Assembly (NCBI GenBank): GCA_910574935.1
Contig: CAJTCU010000008.1
Coordinates: 62,001-126,000 of the forward strand
Direction of reading: 5' to 3'
Length of the DNA stretch: 64,000 nucleotides
DNA from: Oscillospiraceae bacterium
GTDB taxonomy: Bacteria > Bacillota > Clostridia > Oscillospirales > Acutalibacteraceae
Positions 1 to 8,449 of the stretch are shown piece after piece (positions within the stretch are counted from its first letter, which is position 1; every line of letters begins with the position of its first letter). A program made the translations under genes and the position numbers. A model generated the notes under the pieces. The model was not told the origin of the DNA, searched no databases, and saw nothing but the letters and a program-made list of their open reading frames with translations.

Positions 1-413
1 CTTTTTTGCCAAACGGTACGGCGGCGGATATGGAGGCGGAGTGCGCCCGGTACGAGGCCCTGGTAGAGGGCCTGGGCTGGCCGGACTTGCAGCTGCTGGG
101 CATTGGGCACAACGGGCACATTGGCTTTAATGAGCCGGACAGCGCCTTTGCCCCCCGGGTGCACACCGTCCAGCTGACAGAGAGCACCATAGCGGCCAAT
201 TCCCGGCTGTTTGACCGGAAAGAGGATGTGCCCACCCAGGCGGTGACCATGGGCATTGGCACCATTATGAAAGCTAAGCGGGTGCTGCTTATTGCCGGGG
301 CGGACAAGAAGGAGATTGTGGAAAAGGCCTTTTATGGACCGGTAACCCCGGAAGTGCCCGCCTCGGTTTTGCAGCTGCACCGGGATGTGACAGTGATTTT
401 AAGCGAGAACTAA
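1..413 (+). CDS. nagB: glucosamine-6-phosphate deaminase, C-terminal part (5' end outside window)
   Basis: Converts glucosamine-6-phosphate to fructose-6-phosphate plus ammonium in the cytoplasm, feeding amino sugars into glycolysis. The visible ~137 residues carry the family signature GIGHNGHIGFNEP, followed by the conserved MGIGTIMKAKRVLLIAGADKK segment (read here as two adjoining parts, MGIGTIMKAKRV and LLIAGADKK). The full family length is about 240-260 aa, so roughly the first 100 residues lie left of the window. The reading frame is open to base 1, and the stop is TAA at 411-413. The next gene follows in the same direction after about 70 bp. Identification is secure from the signature. 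Confidence 0.95.
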   Translation, partial: FLPNGTAADMEAECARYEALVEGLGWPDLQLLGIGHNGHIGFNEPDSAFAPRVHTVQLTESTIAANSRLFDRKEDVPTQAVTMGIGTIMKAKRVLLIAGADKKEIVEKAFYGPVTPEVPASVLQLHRDVTVILSEN

Positions 414-481
414 GCGCCAGCCCCAAGCCCCCACAGCCATTCACCTTACACGCTTTTGCCGCATAGCATGGAAAGAGCGAG

Positions 482-832
482 GTGGTGTACGTGAATGTAG
501 TGTTTTATGTGGCGGGTATGGCACTGATGGTACTGGGTGCGGTGGAGCTGATTCGCACTTTGGTTTTTTGGTGGCACAGGCCCGGGGGAAGCAAAAAGGA
601 GGGGCGGCTGGTCCTGCTGGTATTGCCGGATGGCGAGGAGGACTGCGAGGCCATGGTGCGGGTGGCCGCGGAGCGGGTGAACTGGATGTCCCTGCGGCCC
701 CCCTGCCGCCTGGTTTGCCTGGAGTTTCCGCAGACCAGGGAAGTGCTGGACCGGCTTAGCTGGGATATGCCCGGCCTGGAGCGCTGCACCCCAGACCGTT
801 TGGCAGAGGTCCTGCTGGACCCGGAGAAGTAA
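482..832 (+). CDS. small single-pass membrane protein, unknown function
   Basis: This 116-aa protein has an N-terminal hydrophobic stretch (about residues 2-28) that looks like a membrane anchor. A charged loop containing HRPGGSKKEGR follows, then a cytoplasmic-looking alpha/beta segment beginning LVLLVLPDGEEDCEAMVRVA. I do not recognise the family. The start is taken as GTG 482, but an adjacent GTG at 485 is equally possible because the Shine-Dalgarno site is weak. It sits between nagB and recD2 on the same strand. The codon periodicity and absence of stops support a real gene. Confidence 0.6.
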   Translation: MVYVNVVFYVAGMALMVLGAVELIRTLVFWWHRPGGSKKEGRLVLLVLPDGEEDCEAMVRVAAERVNWMSLRPPCRLVCLEFPQTREVLDRLSWDMPGLERCTPDRLAEVLLDPEK

Positions 833-890
833 GTATAGTGTGTGAACCCATACTGCGCACACGGTTTTTTTGGGAGGGGAGGGAGACACT

Positions 891-3122
891 GTGGAAGGCC
901 TTTTGGAGCTGTACGGCGAAGTGGAGCAGGTGGTGTACCGCAATGAGAATAATCAATATACTGTGCTGCAAATGCTTAGTGGGGACGATATGGTCACTGT
1001 GGTGGGCTCTTTTCCCATGGTGGGCGCCGGGGAAGAACTGCGGGTGTATGGAAGGTGGGAGTCCCACGCGGCATACGGGCCTCAGTTCCGGGCCGAGGCA
1101 TTTCAGCGGGACCGGCCCGCCACCACTGGGGCCATGCTGAAGTACCTGGCCTCCGGGGCTATTCGGGGGGTGGGCCCGGCGCTGGCCGCCCGTATTGTGG
1201 AGGCCTTTGGGGTAAACGCTTTGGAGGTTATTGAGGAGGACCCGGAGCGCCTGGCCCAGGTAAAAGGCATTACCCAGCAAAAGGCCCTGGAAATTAGCGA
1301 AGAGCTCCGGCGGGTCAACGGGGTGCGGGAGCTGATGGCGTACTTGGGGGAGTTTGGCGTGGCCCCAGAAAGCGCCCTGCTGGTTTGGAAGCAGTATGGA
1401 GAGGAGTCCATTGGCTGTGTGCAGGAAGAGCCCTACCTGCTGTGCGCCCCGGAGATTGGCCTAAGCTTTGGGATAGCGGACTCGGTGGCCCAGTCTATGG
1501 AGTGCCCCCCGGACGACATAGGCCGGGTAATGGCCGGGGTTCTCTATGTGCTAAGGCACAACCTGGACAACGGCCACACCTGCCTGCCCAAAGACCGGCT
1601 TTTTGTTACCGCGGCTAAGATGCTGGGGGTACACCAGGAGCTGGTGGAAGAGGCGGTGGACAACCTTTTGGGCAATTTTCAGCTGATGGAAGAGGAAATG
1701 GGGGGCAAGCGGACCTGCTTTCTTCAGCAGCAGCATATTTGCGAAGAGTACATTGCCGGGCGGATGCGGGCTATGCTGGCCTCGCCGGCGGTGCGTCTGC
1801 CTGGGGCCAGCGTGCAGATCGGCCTGATTGAGGAGCGCCAGGGAATCCGCTACGCGGACAAGCAGCGGGCGGCCATTCAGGCAGCCATGGAACAGGGAAT
1901 TCTCATCCTCACCGGGGGCCCGGGCACAGGCAAGACCACTACCCTGAACGCGATGATTCACATTCTAAAGCTGGCGGGGGAGCGGGTGCTTTTGGCTGCG
2001 CCCACGGGCCGTGCCGCCAAGCGCATGAGCGAACTGACCGGCCAGGAGGCAAAGACCATTCACAGGATGCTGCAAGTGGAGTGGGACGAGCTGGATAACC
2101 CGGTGTTCAACCGTAATGAGCGCAATCCCCTGGAGTGCGAATGCCTGGTGATTGACGAAATGTCCATGGTGGACGCCTACCTATTCGAGAGTGTGCTGCG
2201 GGCCCTGCCCCTGGGCTGCCGGCTGATTTTGGTGGGAGACAGCGACCAGCTGCCCTCGGTGGGGGCGGGCAATGTGCTGGGGGACCTGATTGCCTCCGGG
2301 ATGTTCCCCACAGTGCAGCTGCGGGAGATTTTCCGCCAGTCGATGGAAAGTCTAATTGTTACCAGCGCCCACAGGATTGTGGAGGGCCGGCGGCCTGAGC
2401 TGAACCGGCACAACAGCGACTTTTTCTTCTTGCGGGGCGCGGAGCCCACGGCCGCCCAGGAATTGGTAACAGACCTATGCAGCAGGCGGCTGCCCAAAAG
2501 CTATGGATACTCTCCGGTGGAGGACATCCAGGTCCTGTGTCCCAGCCGGAAAGGGGAACTGGGCACCGTGGAGCTGAACAAGCTGCTGCGGGAGGCGATT
2601 AATCCCCCGGCCCCGGACAAGCCCCAGGTGAAGGTGGGGGGGCAGCTGTTCCGGCTGGGAGACAAGGTGATGCAGGTGCGCAATGACTATAACCTGCCCT
2701 GGTCCCGGGATGACGAGACTGAGGGCCAGGGGGTTTTTAACGGGGATATGGGGGTGGTTACCTCCATTGACAAGCCGGGCGGGGCGCTGACAGTGCGCAT
2801 TGACGACAAAAATGTCCTTTATGACCTGGAACACGCCGCCCAGGAGCTGGAGCCCGCCTATGCGGTGACGGTGCACAAGAGCCAGGGCAATGAGTTTACG
2901 GCAGTGGTGATGCCCCTTTTGAAGGTACCAGGGCAGCTGCGGTACCGAAACCTGCTGTATACTGGGGTGACCAGGGCCAAAAAGCTGCTGATTCTTACCG
3001 GTGAGCCGGCAGTGCTGGACGAGATGATTGCCAATAATAAAAAGACCCGGCGGTACACCGGGCTGCTGTGGTTTTTGCGGCGGGATGGGGAAGCGTTAGG
3101 GCGCCCAGCGGCAGAGCTTTAG
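891..3122 (+). CDS. recD2: RecD2-type ATP-dependent DNA helicase
   Basis: SF1B 5'-3' DNA helicase of the RecD2 group, found in bacteria without a RecBCD partner and involved in replication-fork and DNA-damage metabolism. The N-terminal OB-like and helix-hairpin-helix region (roughly residues 1-180) includes AIRGVGPALAARIVEAFG. Walker A is GGPGTGKTTT near residue 340, Walker B is VIDEMSMVD near 420, and the C-terminal UvrD_C_2 motif VTVHKSQGNEF is near 658. Translation could start at TTG 870, but a strong GGGAGGGGAGGG site lies just before GTG 891, so that start is preferred, giving 743 aa. Its 3' end overlaps the convergent MGMT-like gene by 27 bp. Confidence 0.93.
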   Translation: MEGLLELYGEVEQVVYRNENNQYTVLQMLSGDDMVTVVGSFPMVGAGEELRVYGRWESHAAYGPQFRAEAFQRDRPATTGAMLKYLASGAIRGVGPALAARIVEAFGVNALEVIEEDPERLAQVKGITQQKALEISEELRRVNGVRELMAYLGEFGVAPESALLVWKQYGEESIGCVQEEPYLLCAPEIGLSFGIADSVAQSMECPPDDIGRVMAGVLYVLRHNLDNGHTCLPKDRLFVTAAKMLGVHQELVEEAVDNLLGNFQLMEEEMGGKRTCFLQQQHICEEYIAGRMRAMLASPAVRLPGASVQIGLIEERQGIRYADKQRAAIQAAMEQGILILTGGPGTGKTTTLNAMIHILKLAGERVLLAAPTGRAAKRMSELTGQEAKTIHRMLQVEWDELDNPVFNRNERNPLECECLVIDEMSMVDAYLFESVLRALPLGCRLILVGDSDQLPSVGAGNVLGDLIASGMFPTVQLREIFRQSMESLIVTSAHRIVEGRRPELNRHNSDFFFLRGAEPTAAQELVTDLCSRRLPKSYGYSPVEDIQVLCPSRKGELGTVELNKLLREAINPPAPDKPQVKVGGQLFRLGDKVMQVRNDYNLPWSRDDETEGQGVFNGDMGVVTSIDKPGGALTVRIDDKNVLYDLEHAAQELEPAYAVTVHKSQGNEFTAVVMPLLKVPGQLRYRNLLYTGVTRAKKLLILTGEPAVLDEMIANNKKTRRYTGLLWFLRRDGEALGRPAAEL

Positions 3123-3393
3123 GTTCACGTGGGTGGGATCTTTCATGGGAACACCCTCTGCGGCTAAAAGCGCGGCCTGCTCTGTCCAGCCGGGGGCCAG
3201 GCGGCCGCTGTGGTCCACTACCCGGTGGCAGGGGAAGTCGCCGTAGAGCATAGCGTGGCGCAGCACCCGGCCCACCAGCCGGCCCCCCCCGCGGGTGGCC
3301 GGAGAGAGCGGCGACCTGGCCGTAGGTGGCCACTTGGCCGGAAGGGATTTCGGCGACAATGGAGAGGATTTCGTAGGCCAGCTGGTCGTTCAT
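3096..3393 (-). pseudogene. MGMT-family (alkyltransferase-like) protein, frameshifted at a run of eight C
   Basis: Small DNA-alkyl-damage recognition protein, about 98 aa if intact, equivalent to the DNA-binding domain of O6-alkylguanine-DNA alkyltransferase. ATG at 3393-3391 follows AAAGAAGG. The first frame gives MNDQLAYEILSIVAEIPSG and then TYGQVAALSGHPRG. The second frame resumes with RLVGRVLRHAMLYGDF and the active-site motif PCHRVVDHSG. The frames meet at eight consecutive C (plus strand, about 3283-3290); removing one base restores a continuous protein. The cysteine of PCHRV is retained, unlike Atl proteins that have Trp there. The shift may be a sequencing or assembly error, phase variation or true decay. 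The stop overlaps the end of recD2. Confidence 0.8.
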
Positions 3394-3497
3394 GAAAATA
3401 CCTTCTTTCACAAAAGATGAGGCAGGGAAGAGGAGTACGAAGCTGCGGAATGCGACGCTGCCTGCTCCCGCATATTTTTGGCTCTGCTTTACATAGA

Positions 3498-3539
3498 AGC
3501 GTCCCGAAGGGCCTGGCCCCCCGGGACGCTGTTCTTTTT
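3498..3539 (+). terminator. intrinsic terminator
   Basis: A perfect 9-bp stem, AGCGTCCCG at 3498-3506 and CGGGACGCT at 3522-3530, is followed by GTTCTTTTTTT on the plus strand. It lies immediately beyond the stop of the minus-strand oxidoreductase gene, so the hairpin may also end the fucose operon. Confidence 0.7.
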
Positions 3540-3542
3540 TTC

Positions 3543-4511
3543 TTAGAACTGGTACTTTTCGCCCGTGCGGCAGGACTGGTACGCGCCCACCATCAGCCGG
3601 GTTAGAGCTAGGGCGTCGTCCAAGCCATTGGGGGCCTCGCCGCCCTCTGTGACCGCGTCTATCCACGCGTCAATGGGCATGGGATCCGGGGCGGGCAGGT
3701 CCTTTTGCTCCACCACCTGGCCCTTGGTTTCCCGGCTGCTGTATTCCAACGCGCCATTGTGTACCATCAGCGAACCCTGGGTGCCGCTGACCTCCAGCAC
3801 GTAGTTATTGCCCTCGGAGACAAAGCCGGTTTCGGACACGCCGATGGCCCCGCTGGCAAACTCCAGCACGGAGACGGCGTTGTCCTCTACGGGCTTGCCG
3901 GTGACCTGGGTGAACATGGAAACGATGGATTTGGGCTCGCCCATTAGCCAGTGCAGGGTGTACATAGGGTGGGCCCCCAGATCCATCATAGCCCCGCCGC
4001 CGGTTTGGGCCGCGTCGTAGAAGTGGGGGGGCAGCCAGTCGGCGCTGCTTCCGTTGTGGACATTGCGCACCCGGGCATAGGTGATCTGCCCCAGCTGGCC
4101 GCTTTGGGCCAGGGTTTTGGCGGCTTTTAGGGCGGGCCAGGTCTTGTGAGGATAGGAAATGGTAAATTTTACCCCGCTGGCCCGAACGGCAGCGGCGATT
4201 TCTTCGGCCTCCTCGTTGGAGAAAGCCAGAACCTTCTCGGTGAAAATGTGCTTTTTGGCTTTGGCGGCGGCCAGCAGCACAGAGGTATGCTGGCTGGTGG
4301 CTGTGGTAACCTGGATGCCCTCAATACTGGGATCGGCCCAGATGGCTTCCAGGTCGGGCTGAAAGGGAATGCCCAGTTTTTGGGCGGTTTCCTGGCCCCG
4401 GGCGGGGTCGTCATCCCAAAGGCAGCAGAGTTGAGCTTTGGGGTTTTTCTGGATGGCCTGGGCATACTCCATAGTATGTACGTGCCAAGCACCAATGGCG
4501 GCTATTTTCAT
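3543..4511 (-). CDS. Gfo/Idh/MocA-family NAD(P)-dependent oxidoreductase
   Basis: Predicted cytoplasmic sugar or polyol dehydrogenase of 322 aa. The N-terminal Rossmann segment begins MKIAAIGAWHVHTMEYAQAI and continues through CLWDDDPARGQE. EKVLAFS matches the conserved EKPxA-type motif of the family, and the C-terminal alpha/beta domain contains GGGAMMDLGAHPMYTLHWLMG, a typical Gfo/Idh/MocA substrate-side motif (quoted here as GGGAMMDLGAHP then MYTLHWLMG). ATG 4511 is preceded by AGGAGG and is chosen over the longer open frame. It is the last gene of the aldolase-FucI-oxidoreductase run, so a role in deoxysugar or related sugar breakdown is inferred. The actual substrate cannot be read from the sequence. 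Confidence 0.85.
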   Translation of the reverse strand: MKIAAIGAWHVHTMEYAQAIQKNPKAQLCCLWDDDPARGQETAQKLGIPFQPDLEAIWADPSIEGIQVTTATSQHTSVLLAAAKAKKHIFTEKVLAFSNEEAEEIAAAVRASGVKFTISYPHKTWPALKAAKTLAQSGQLGQITYARVRNVHNGSSADWLPPHFYDAAQTGGGAMMDLGAHPMYTLHWLMGEPKSIVSMFTQVTGKPVEDNAVSVLEFASGAIGVSETGFVSEGNNYVLEVSGTQGSLMVHNGALEYSSRETKGQVVEQKDLPAPDPMPIDAWIDAVTEGGEAPNGLDDALALTRLMVGAYQSCRTGEKYQF

Positions 4512-4672
4512 AGGGCAGGACCTCCTTAAGAAGATAATAGAACGAGAAGATGATAGAAAAGAGAAAATGCCAAGCGAAAGAGGGGGCCTGGGGGAAACTT
4601 GCTGCCCCCGGCGGGGGGTGGGACGACGTCCCACGGTCTTGACCTAAAAAGGCGGCGCGGCAGGATTCTGTT

Positions 4673-6457
4673 TTACTGGTACAGCGGGCCGTAGGTCTGG
4701 CAGGCCCGGTAGTCGGCGCTTTGGGCGTCCTCTGTGCCAAAGGCGGCCCAGGCATGGGGCCGGAACAGCTTTTCCGCCTCCACATTATGCATATTTACCG
4801 GAATGCGCAGCATGGAAGCCAATGTAATTAGCTCGGCCCCCACGTGGCCGTACACCGTAACCCCGTGGTTAGCGCCCCAATTGGCCATAACGCTGTACAC
4901 ATCGGCAAAAGCACCCTGGCCCGTAAGCCGGGGCACAAACCAGGTGGTGGGCCAGCTGGGGTCTGTGCGCTTGTCAATGACCGCGTGAATTTCGTCCGGC
5001 AGGTCCGCGGTCCAGCCCTCGGCCAGCTGCAAGACCGGGCCGATGCCGTCCACTACGTTGACCCGCAGCATGGTCACAGGCATTTCCGCGTGGCATCTAA
5101 AGTGGCTGGAGAACCCGCCTCCCCGGAAGTACTCATAGTTGGCCCGGCACCAGTCTGTGGCCGCCAGGCACGCGGCCACATCCTCCTCCGTCATGTCCCA
5201 GAAGGGCTTCATGCAGCCAAGTCCCTGGGAGTTTTTGGCCGCGCCCGAGCCATCCAGGGCGGTAGCGCCGGAGTTGATGAGATGAATAAAGCCGTTTTTT
5301 GCCACGCCCTCCGGCTTTCGCCCGGTGACCCGCTGGCAGGCCTCTGGGCTCCAGTAGGTGCGCACGTCATGGAAGCAGGGGGCCGTGTTGCTGATCAGGG
5401 ACCCCAGCATCATGGCCACGCCGTTAAGGGTATCATTTTCTGTGGCAAAGGGTGTGGGAGTCTTGGGGCCGTTCCAGTCAAAGGTAGAGGCCATAATAGC
5501 TTCCGTAAAGTCCGCGTTGGGCAGCCAGTCGGTCCACTGGCGCTGGCCCTGGAAGCCCCCGGCCACCGCGTTTTTGCCCAGGGCCTCTTCGTGCCAGCCC
5601 AGCTCTGCCAGTTTGGGGTTACCAAAAAGGATGTCCCGGACAATGATGGACATTTTGGCAATGAACTCCCAATCCTGGTCCGGGGGAACGACCTTAGACC
5701 GGGTGATGATTTCCGGCAGGTTTTTGCCGCGGTTTAGGTCAAAGCCTTCGGGACAGTTTGCTTTGATCCAGCCCAGGGCCTTGTGGTATTCTTCTTTGTC
5801 GTAGATTTCCAGAGTGACGCGGCGCAAAATTTCGGTCATGTCCACCCACTCGGCCCGAATGCCGAAGTATTTCTGGAACATATCCGCATTGCAGTAGCTG
5901 CCCGCAATGCCCATGGCCACGCCGCCCAGATTGACATAAGATTTGTTCTTCATCCAGCCCACGGCCACCGCGCCCCGGGCAAACTTGAGGATTTTTTCCG
6001 CCACGTCGGCAGGAATAGAGCTGTCGCCCAGGTCCTGGACATCATGGCCATAGATAGAGAAAGCGGGCAGGCCCTTTTGGGCGTAGGCGGCCATCACGGC
6101 GGCCAAGTACACGGCCCCGGGGCGCTCGGTGCCGTTGAAGCCCCACACGGCCTTGATGGTGTTGGGGTCCATGTCAAAGGTCTCGGAGCCATAGCACCAG
6201 CAGGGGGTAACGCTAAGGGTGGCCACAACATTTTGCGTAGCGAAGAACTGGGCGCACTGGGCGGCCTCGGCGCCGCCGCCGATGGTTCCTTGGTTGATAA
6301 CGCACTGGACGGGGGTGGCGTCGGGGTACTTAAGGGTAGAGCTGATCAAGGCCGCCGCCATAGTGGCCATGCCCATCGTCTGGGTTTCCAGGGCCTCGCG
6401 GACGCCGCCCCAGCGGCCGTCAATGACGGGACGGATGCCGATTTTTGGGTATTGCAT
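4673..6457 (-). CDS. fucI: L-fucose isomerase (or closely related aldose isomerase)
   Basis: Converts L-fucose to L-fuculose (D-arabinose to D-ribulose in some relatives) with a Mn2+ cofactor. The 594-aa length matches FucI. The N-terminus KIGIRPVIDGRWGGVREALE, the segment VINQGTIGGGAEAAQC and the motif SVTPCWCYGSETFDMD are characteristic of the family. ATG 6457 follows AAAGGAGG. The gene lies between the class II aldolase gene upstream and a Gfo/Idh/MocA dehydrogenase downstream, about 115 bp after the aldolase stop. No fuculokinase is seen in the window, so that step must be encoded elsewhere or the pathway differs. Confidence 0.93.
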   Translation of the reverse strand: MQYPKIGIRPVIDGRWGGVREALETQTMGMATMAAALISSTLKYPDATPVQCVINQGTIGGGAEAAQCAQFFATQNVVATLSVTPCWCYGSETFDMDPNTIKAVWGFNGTERPGAVYLAAVMAAYAQKGLPAFSIYGHDVQDLGDSSIPADVAEKILKFARGAVAVGWMKNKSYVNLGGVAMGIAGSYCNADMFQKYFGIRAEWVDMTEILRRVTLEIYDKEEYHKALGWIKANCPEGFDLNRGKNLPEIITRSKVVPPDQDWEFIAKMSIIVRDILFGNPKLAELGWHEEALGKNAVAGGFQGQRQWTDWLPNADFTEAIMASTFDWNGPKTPTPFATENDTLNGVAMMLGSLISNTAPCFHDVRTYWSPEACQRVTGRKPEGVAKNGFIHLINSGATALDGSGAAKNSQGLGCMKPFWDMTEEDVAACLAATDWCRANYEYFRGGGFSSHFRCHAEMPVTMLRVNVVDGIGPVLQLAEGWTADLPDEIHAVIDKRTDPSWPTTWFVPRLTGQGAFADVYSVMANWGANHGVTVYGHVGAELITLASMLRIPVNMHNVEAEKLFRPHAWAAFGTEDAQSADYRACQTYGPLYQ

Positions 6458-6570
6458 GATGAAGAACCTCCTTTGCGGTTGGTTGACGGAAACAGATTAT
6501 AGTTTACATAAAGTGGAAGCCGGCGAAATGCTGAATGAAGCAGAAGGATTGGGCGGCCTCTCTTTGGCCC

Positions 6571-7275
6571 CTACTTCTTATGCAGCAGCGGGTCCTCTGG
6601 CTGAAAGGTCTTATAACCTGGATGACGCCCGGTCACCCGGTAGTATCCCCGCAGATCGATGAGTTTTTGTATGTTCTCCCGGCTAATATCAAAGCTGCCG
6701 CCCAGAATGACCGCGTTAATGGTGATCTTTGCCCAGAGCTCCAGGCTTTCCATACGGTAAAAGGCTGTTAGCACGTCGCTGCCCACAGCCAGGGCCCCGT
6801 GGTTTTCCAGCAACATTACGTCATGCTCCTCCAGAAAGGGCTCAATGGCATCGGGCACCTCCTGGGTGGAGGGGGTACCATAGGGAGTGAGGGGCACAGA
6901 GCCCATCACCGCTACGTCCTCAATCATATTGTACATGTCCATGGCCTTGTGCGCCACCGCAAATCCGGTGGCCCCTGGCGGGTGGGCGTGGATCACGCTT
7001 TGCACATCCGGGCGCTTTTCATAGCAGCGCAGGTGCATTTTGATCTCGCTGGAAGGGCGGTAGTCTCCGCGGGCCTCTAAAACATTACCCTGGCTGTCTA
7101 AAAGCACCAGCTTGTCCGAGGTGATAAAGGACTTGCTGATGCCTGTGGGGGTGGCAAGAACGCGGCCGTCCGGCAAGCGGGCGCTGACGTTTCCATCATT
7201 TGCGGCCACCCAGCCCAGCTGCCACATTTTGTGACACACGTCACAGATGGCGGCTTTGATGCTTTCCAAATTCAT
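6571..7275 (-). CDS. fucA: class II aldolase, probable L-fuculose-phosphate aldolase
   Basis: Zn2+-dependent class II aldolase/adducin-fold enzyme of 234 aa. In this context it probably cleaves L-fuculose-1-phosphate to dihydroxyacetone phosphate and lactaldehyde. Visible family motifs are GWVAANDGNVSARLPDG, TPTGISKSFI, the metal-binding pair in VIHAHPPGATGFA and the second histidine site in LLENHGALAVG. Related L-ribulose-5-phosphate 4-epimerases share this fold, so the fuculose assignment rests on the adjacent fucI. It is the first gene of a minus-strand operon read from the promoter at 7347-7375. Confidence 0.85.
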   Translation of the reverse strand: MNLESIKAAICDVCHKMWQLGWVAANDGNVSARLPDGRVLATPTGISKSFITSDKLVLLDSQGNVLEARGDYRPSSEIKMHLRCYEKRPDVQSVIHAHPPGATGFAVAHKAMDMYNMIEDVAVMGSVPLTPYGTPSTQEVPDAIEPFLEEHDVMLLENHGALAVGSDVLTAFYRMESLELWAKITINAVILGGSFDISRENIQKLIDLRGYYRVTGRHPGYKTFQPEDPLLHKK

Positions 7276-7346
7276 TCACTTCGCTTTCTCCACAATAGTT
7301 TTTATTACTGTTATGAAATCATAGAATCACAAGGATGCCAAGGCTT

Positions 7347-7375
7347 ATTATAATGTGCCAGGTGTGCAAAGTCAA
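7347..7375 (-). promoter_or_regulatory. promoter of the fucA-fucI operon
   Basis: On the minus strand, TTGACT (plus coordinates 7370-7375), a 17-bp spacer and TATAAT (7347-7352) form a near-consensus sigma-A promoter. Transcription would start near 7340, leaving a leader of about 65 nt before the aldolase start codon. Confidence 0.8.
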
Positions 7376-7414
7376 TAAAAGTTTTTCCATTGGCAGAGAA
7401 AAAGCGGGAGTGGT

Positions 7415-7969
7415 TTAGGGCAGATTTTGGTTGATCTCCTGGAGAATTTCCAGCACGTGGATGTCGCCAGCGGCCAGCAGCTCCTTTACCGGGGGTCCTT
7501 CTGGGCTGGGGCCGTTACGCCAGTAATTTCGGGCCCGGGCCAGGTTTTGGGCCTGGTCTGGGACGCCGTCGAAGCAGTTGCAGGCATTGCCCGCGAAGAG
7601 GCTGCCCAGAACGTGCAGACGGACGATGTGGTAGGTGGGGCGCTGACAAGGACCGGCGAAGAACTCGGCCCAGCGTTGGGCCTCCTCCAAGGTTTCAGAC
7701 ACATACAGGCAGGCCATGCGAGAGGGATACTGGGGGAATTCTTGCTGGCGGACTTGCTCCATAGCCAGCTCCCGCAGGGCCACGGCGGTATGGTGTTCCA
7801 GGGGGGTCCCAAGATAGCGCTGGGGGTTGGCATAAATTTCCTTCACAATATCCTGCTGGGCAGTAACCCGAGCATATACGCCGTTGTGATGGGTGCGGTC
7901 AAAACGCAGACGCTGGCCCGGGCACATGGGGCGTTCGGTGACCACGTGGTAGGCGGTATATTCTTGCAT
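7415..7969 (-). CDS. DUF2441-type protein, unknown function
   Basis: This 184-aa cytoplasmic protein begins MQEYTAYHVVTERPMCPGQR. The combination of YHVV near the N-terminus, YPSRMACLYVSETLEEAQRW in the middle and a following YHIVRLHV strand matches the DUF2441 family as I remember it. The spaced Y-H / R / E-like elements are reminiscent of ADP-ribosyltransferase-type folds, but that is inference. ATG 7969 is preceded by AAAAGGAG; the frame is open further upstream to 8014, but that extension overlaps a hairpin. It stands alone, divergent from nothing obvious, upstream of the fuc promoter on the same strand. Confidence 0.65.
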   Translation of the reverse strand: MQEYTAYHVVTERPMCPGQRLRFDRTHHNGVYARVTAQQDIVKEIYANPQRYLGTPLEHHTAVALRELAMEQVRQQEFPQYPSRMACLYVSETLEEAQRWAEFFAGPCQRPTYHIVRLHVLGSLFAGNACNCFDGVPDQAQNLARARNYWRNGPSPEGPPVKELLAAGDIHVLEILQEINQNLP

Positions 7970-8002
7970 AGAATGTGCTCCTTTTTTAGTGATGCATAGC
8001 GC

Positions 8003-8037
8003 AAAGAGCCGCACGCAAAGGGGCGGCTCTTTGTTTT
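8003..8037 (+). terminator. terminator-like hairpin upstream of the DUF2441 gene
   Basis: AAAGAGCCGC (8003-8012) pairs perfectly with GCGGCTCTTT (8023-8032), followed on the plus strand by GTTTT. It lies within the leader of the minus-strand DUF2441 gene, so it could also act there. Confidence 0.5.
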
Positions 8038-8174
8038 AGCGGAAATGTTGTTTTGCGGATACAGGCCCGTATACAGTTTCTTTTCTGTGGATAAGAGCCG
8101 GTGTTTTGGGGCTTGGTCATCCTTTTCTGCGCTTAGAGCCTGTTTAACATCGGTTCGCGCATGGCTTGCTAAGC

Positions 8175-8338
8175 TAGAGTCTATTTTCAGCCGCCGAAAC
8201 AGTCTGTTTTGACCAGAAAGGGCGCTTTCAGTGCCAAAAATCCTGGAAAGGCGGCCAGCATTTCTTGGGGTTCTTCCTTGAAATCCCCGTTTCCTGGCCC
8301 AAAATTCCGCGTTTCTCTGGCTTTCAAATAGACTCCTA
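8175..8338. mobile_element. family A miniature element, copy 1 (divergent)
   Basis: A 164-bp non-coding element with imperfect terminal inverted repeats: left TAGAGTCTATTTTCAG, right (reverse complement) TAGGAGTCTATTTGAAAG. Its interior, with CCTGGAAAGGCGGCCAGCAT, is close to the copy at 19494-19661. Both ends are TA. A further left-end fragment, TAGAGCCTGTTTAACATCGG, lies just outside at 8134. Confidence 0.75.
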
Positions 8339-8385
8339 GCATATTTTCCGCCATAGCACCCAACTTTCGCTTGCCGGATCCTAAG

Positions 8386-8449
8386 ACCATAAGTGGTCTA
8401 ACCATAAATGGTCTAACCATAAATGGTCTAACCATAAATGAAATGGTCT
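8386..8449. repeat. four tandem 15-bp repeats, each an inverted repeat
   Basis: Units of ACCATAAATGGTCTA run at 8386-8400 (with AAGTGG), 8401-8415, 8416-8430 and 8431-8449 (last unit with a 4-bp insertion). Each unit contains ACCAT..ATGGT, so the array presents four short dyads at a 15-bp period. This could be a protein-binding array or simple repeat expansion. No gene start lies immediately beside it. Confidence 0.8.

Noticed and set aside
4844-6502. Long plus-strand open frames across the fucI gene
   Set aside because: They are antisense shadows of a strongly conserved gene in G+C-rich DNA.
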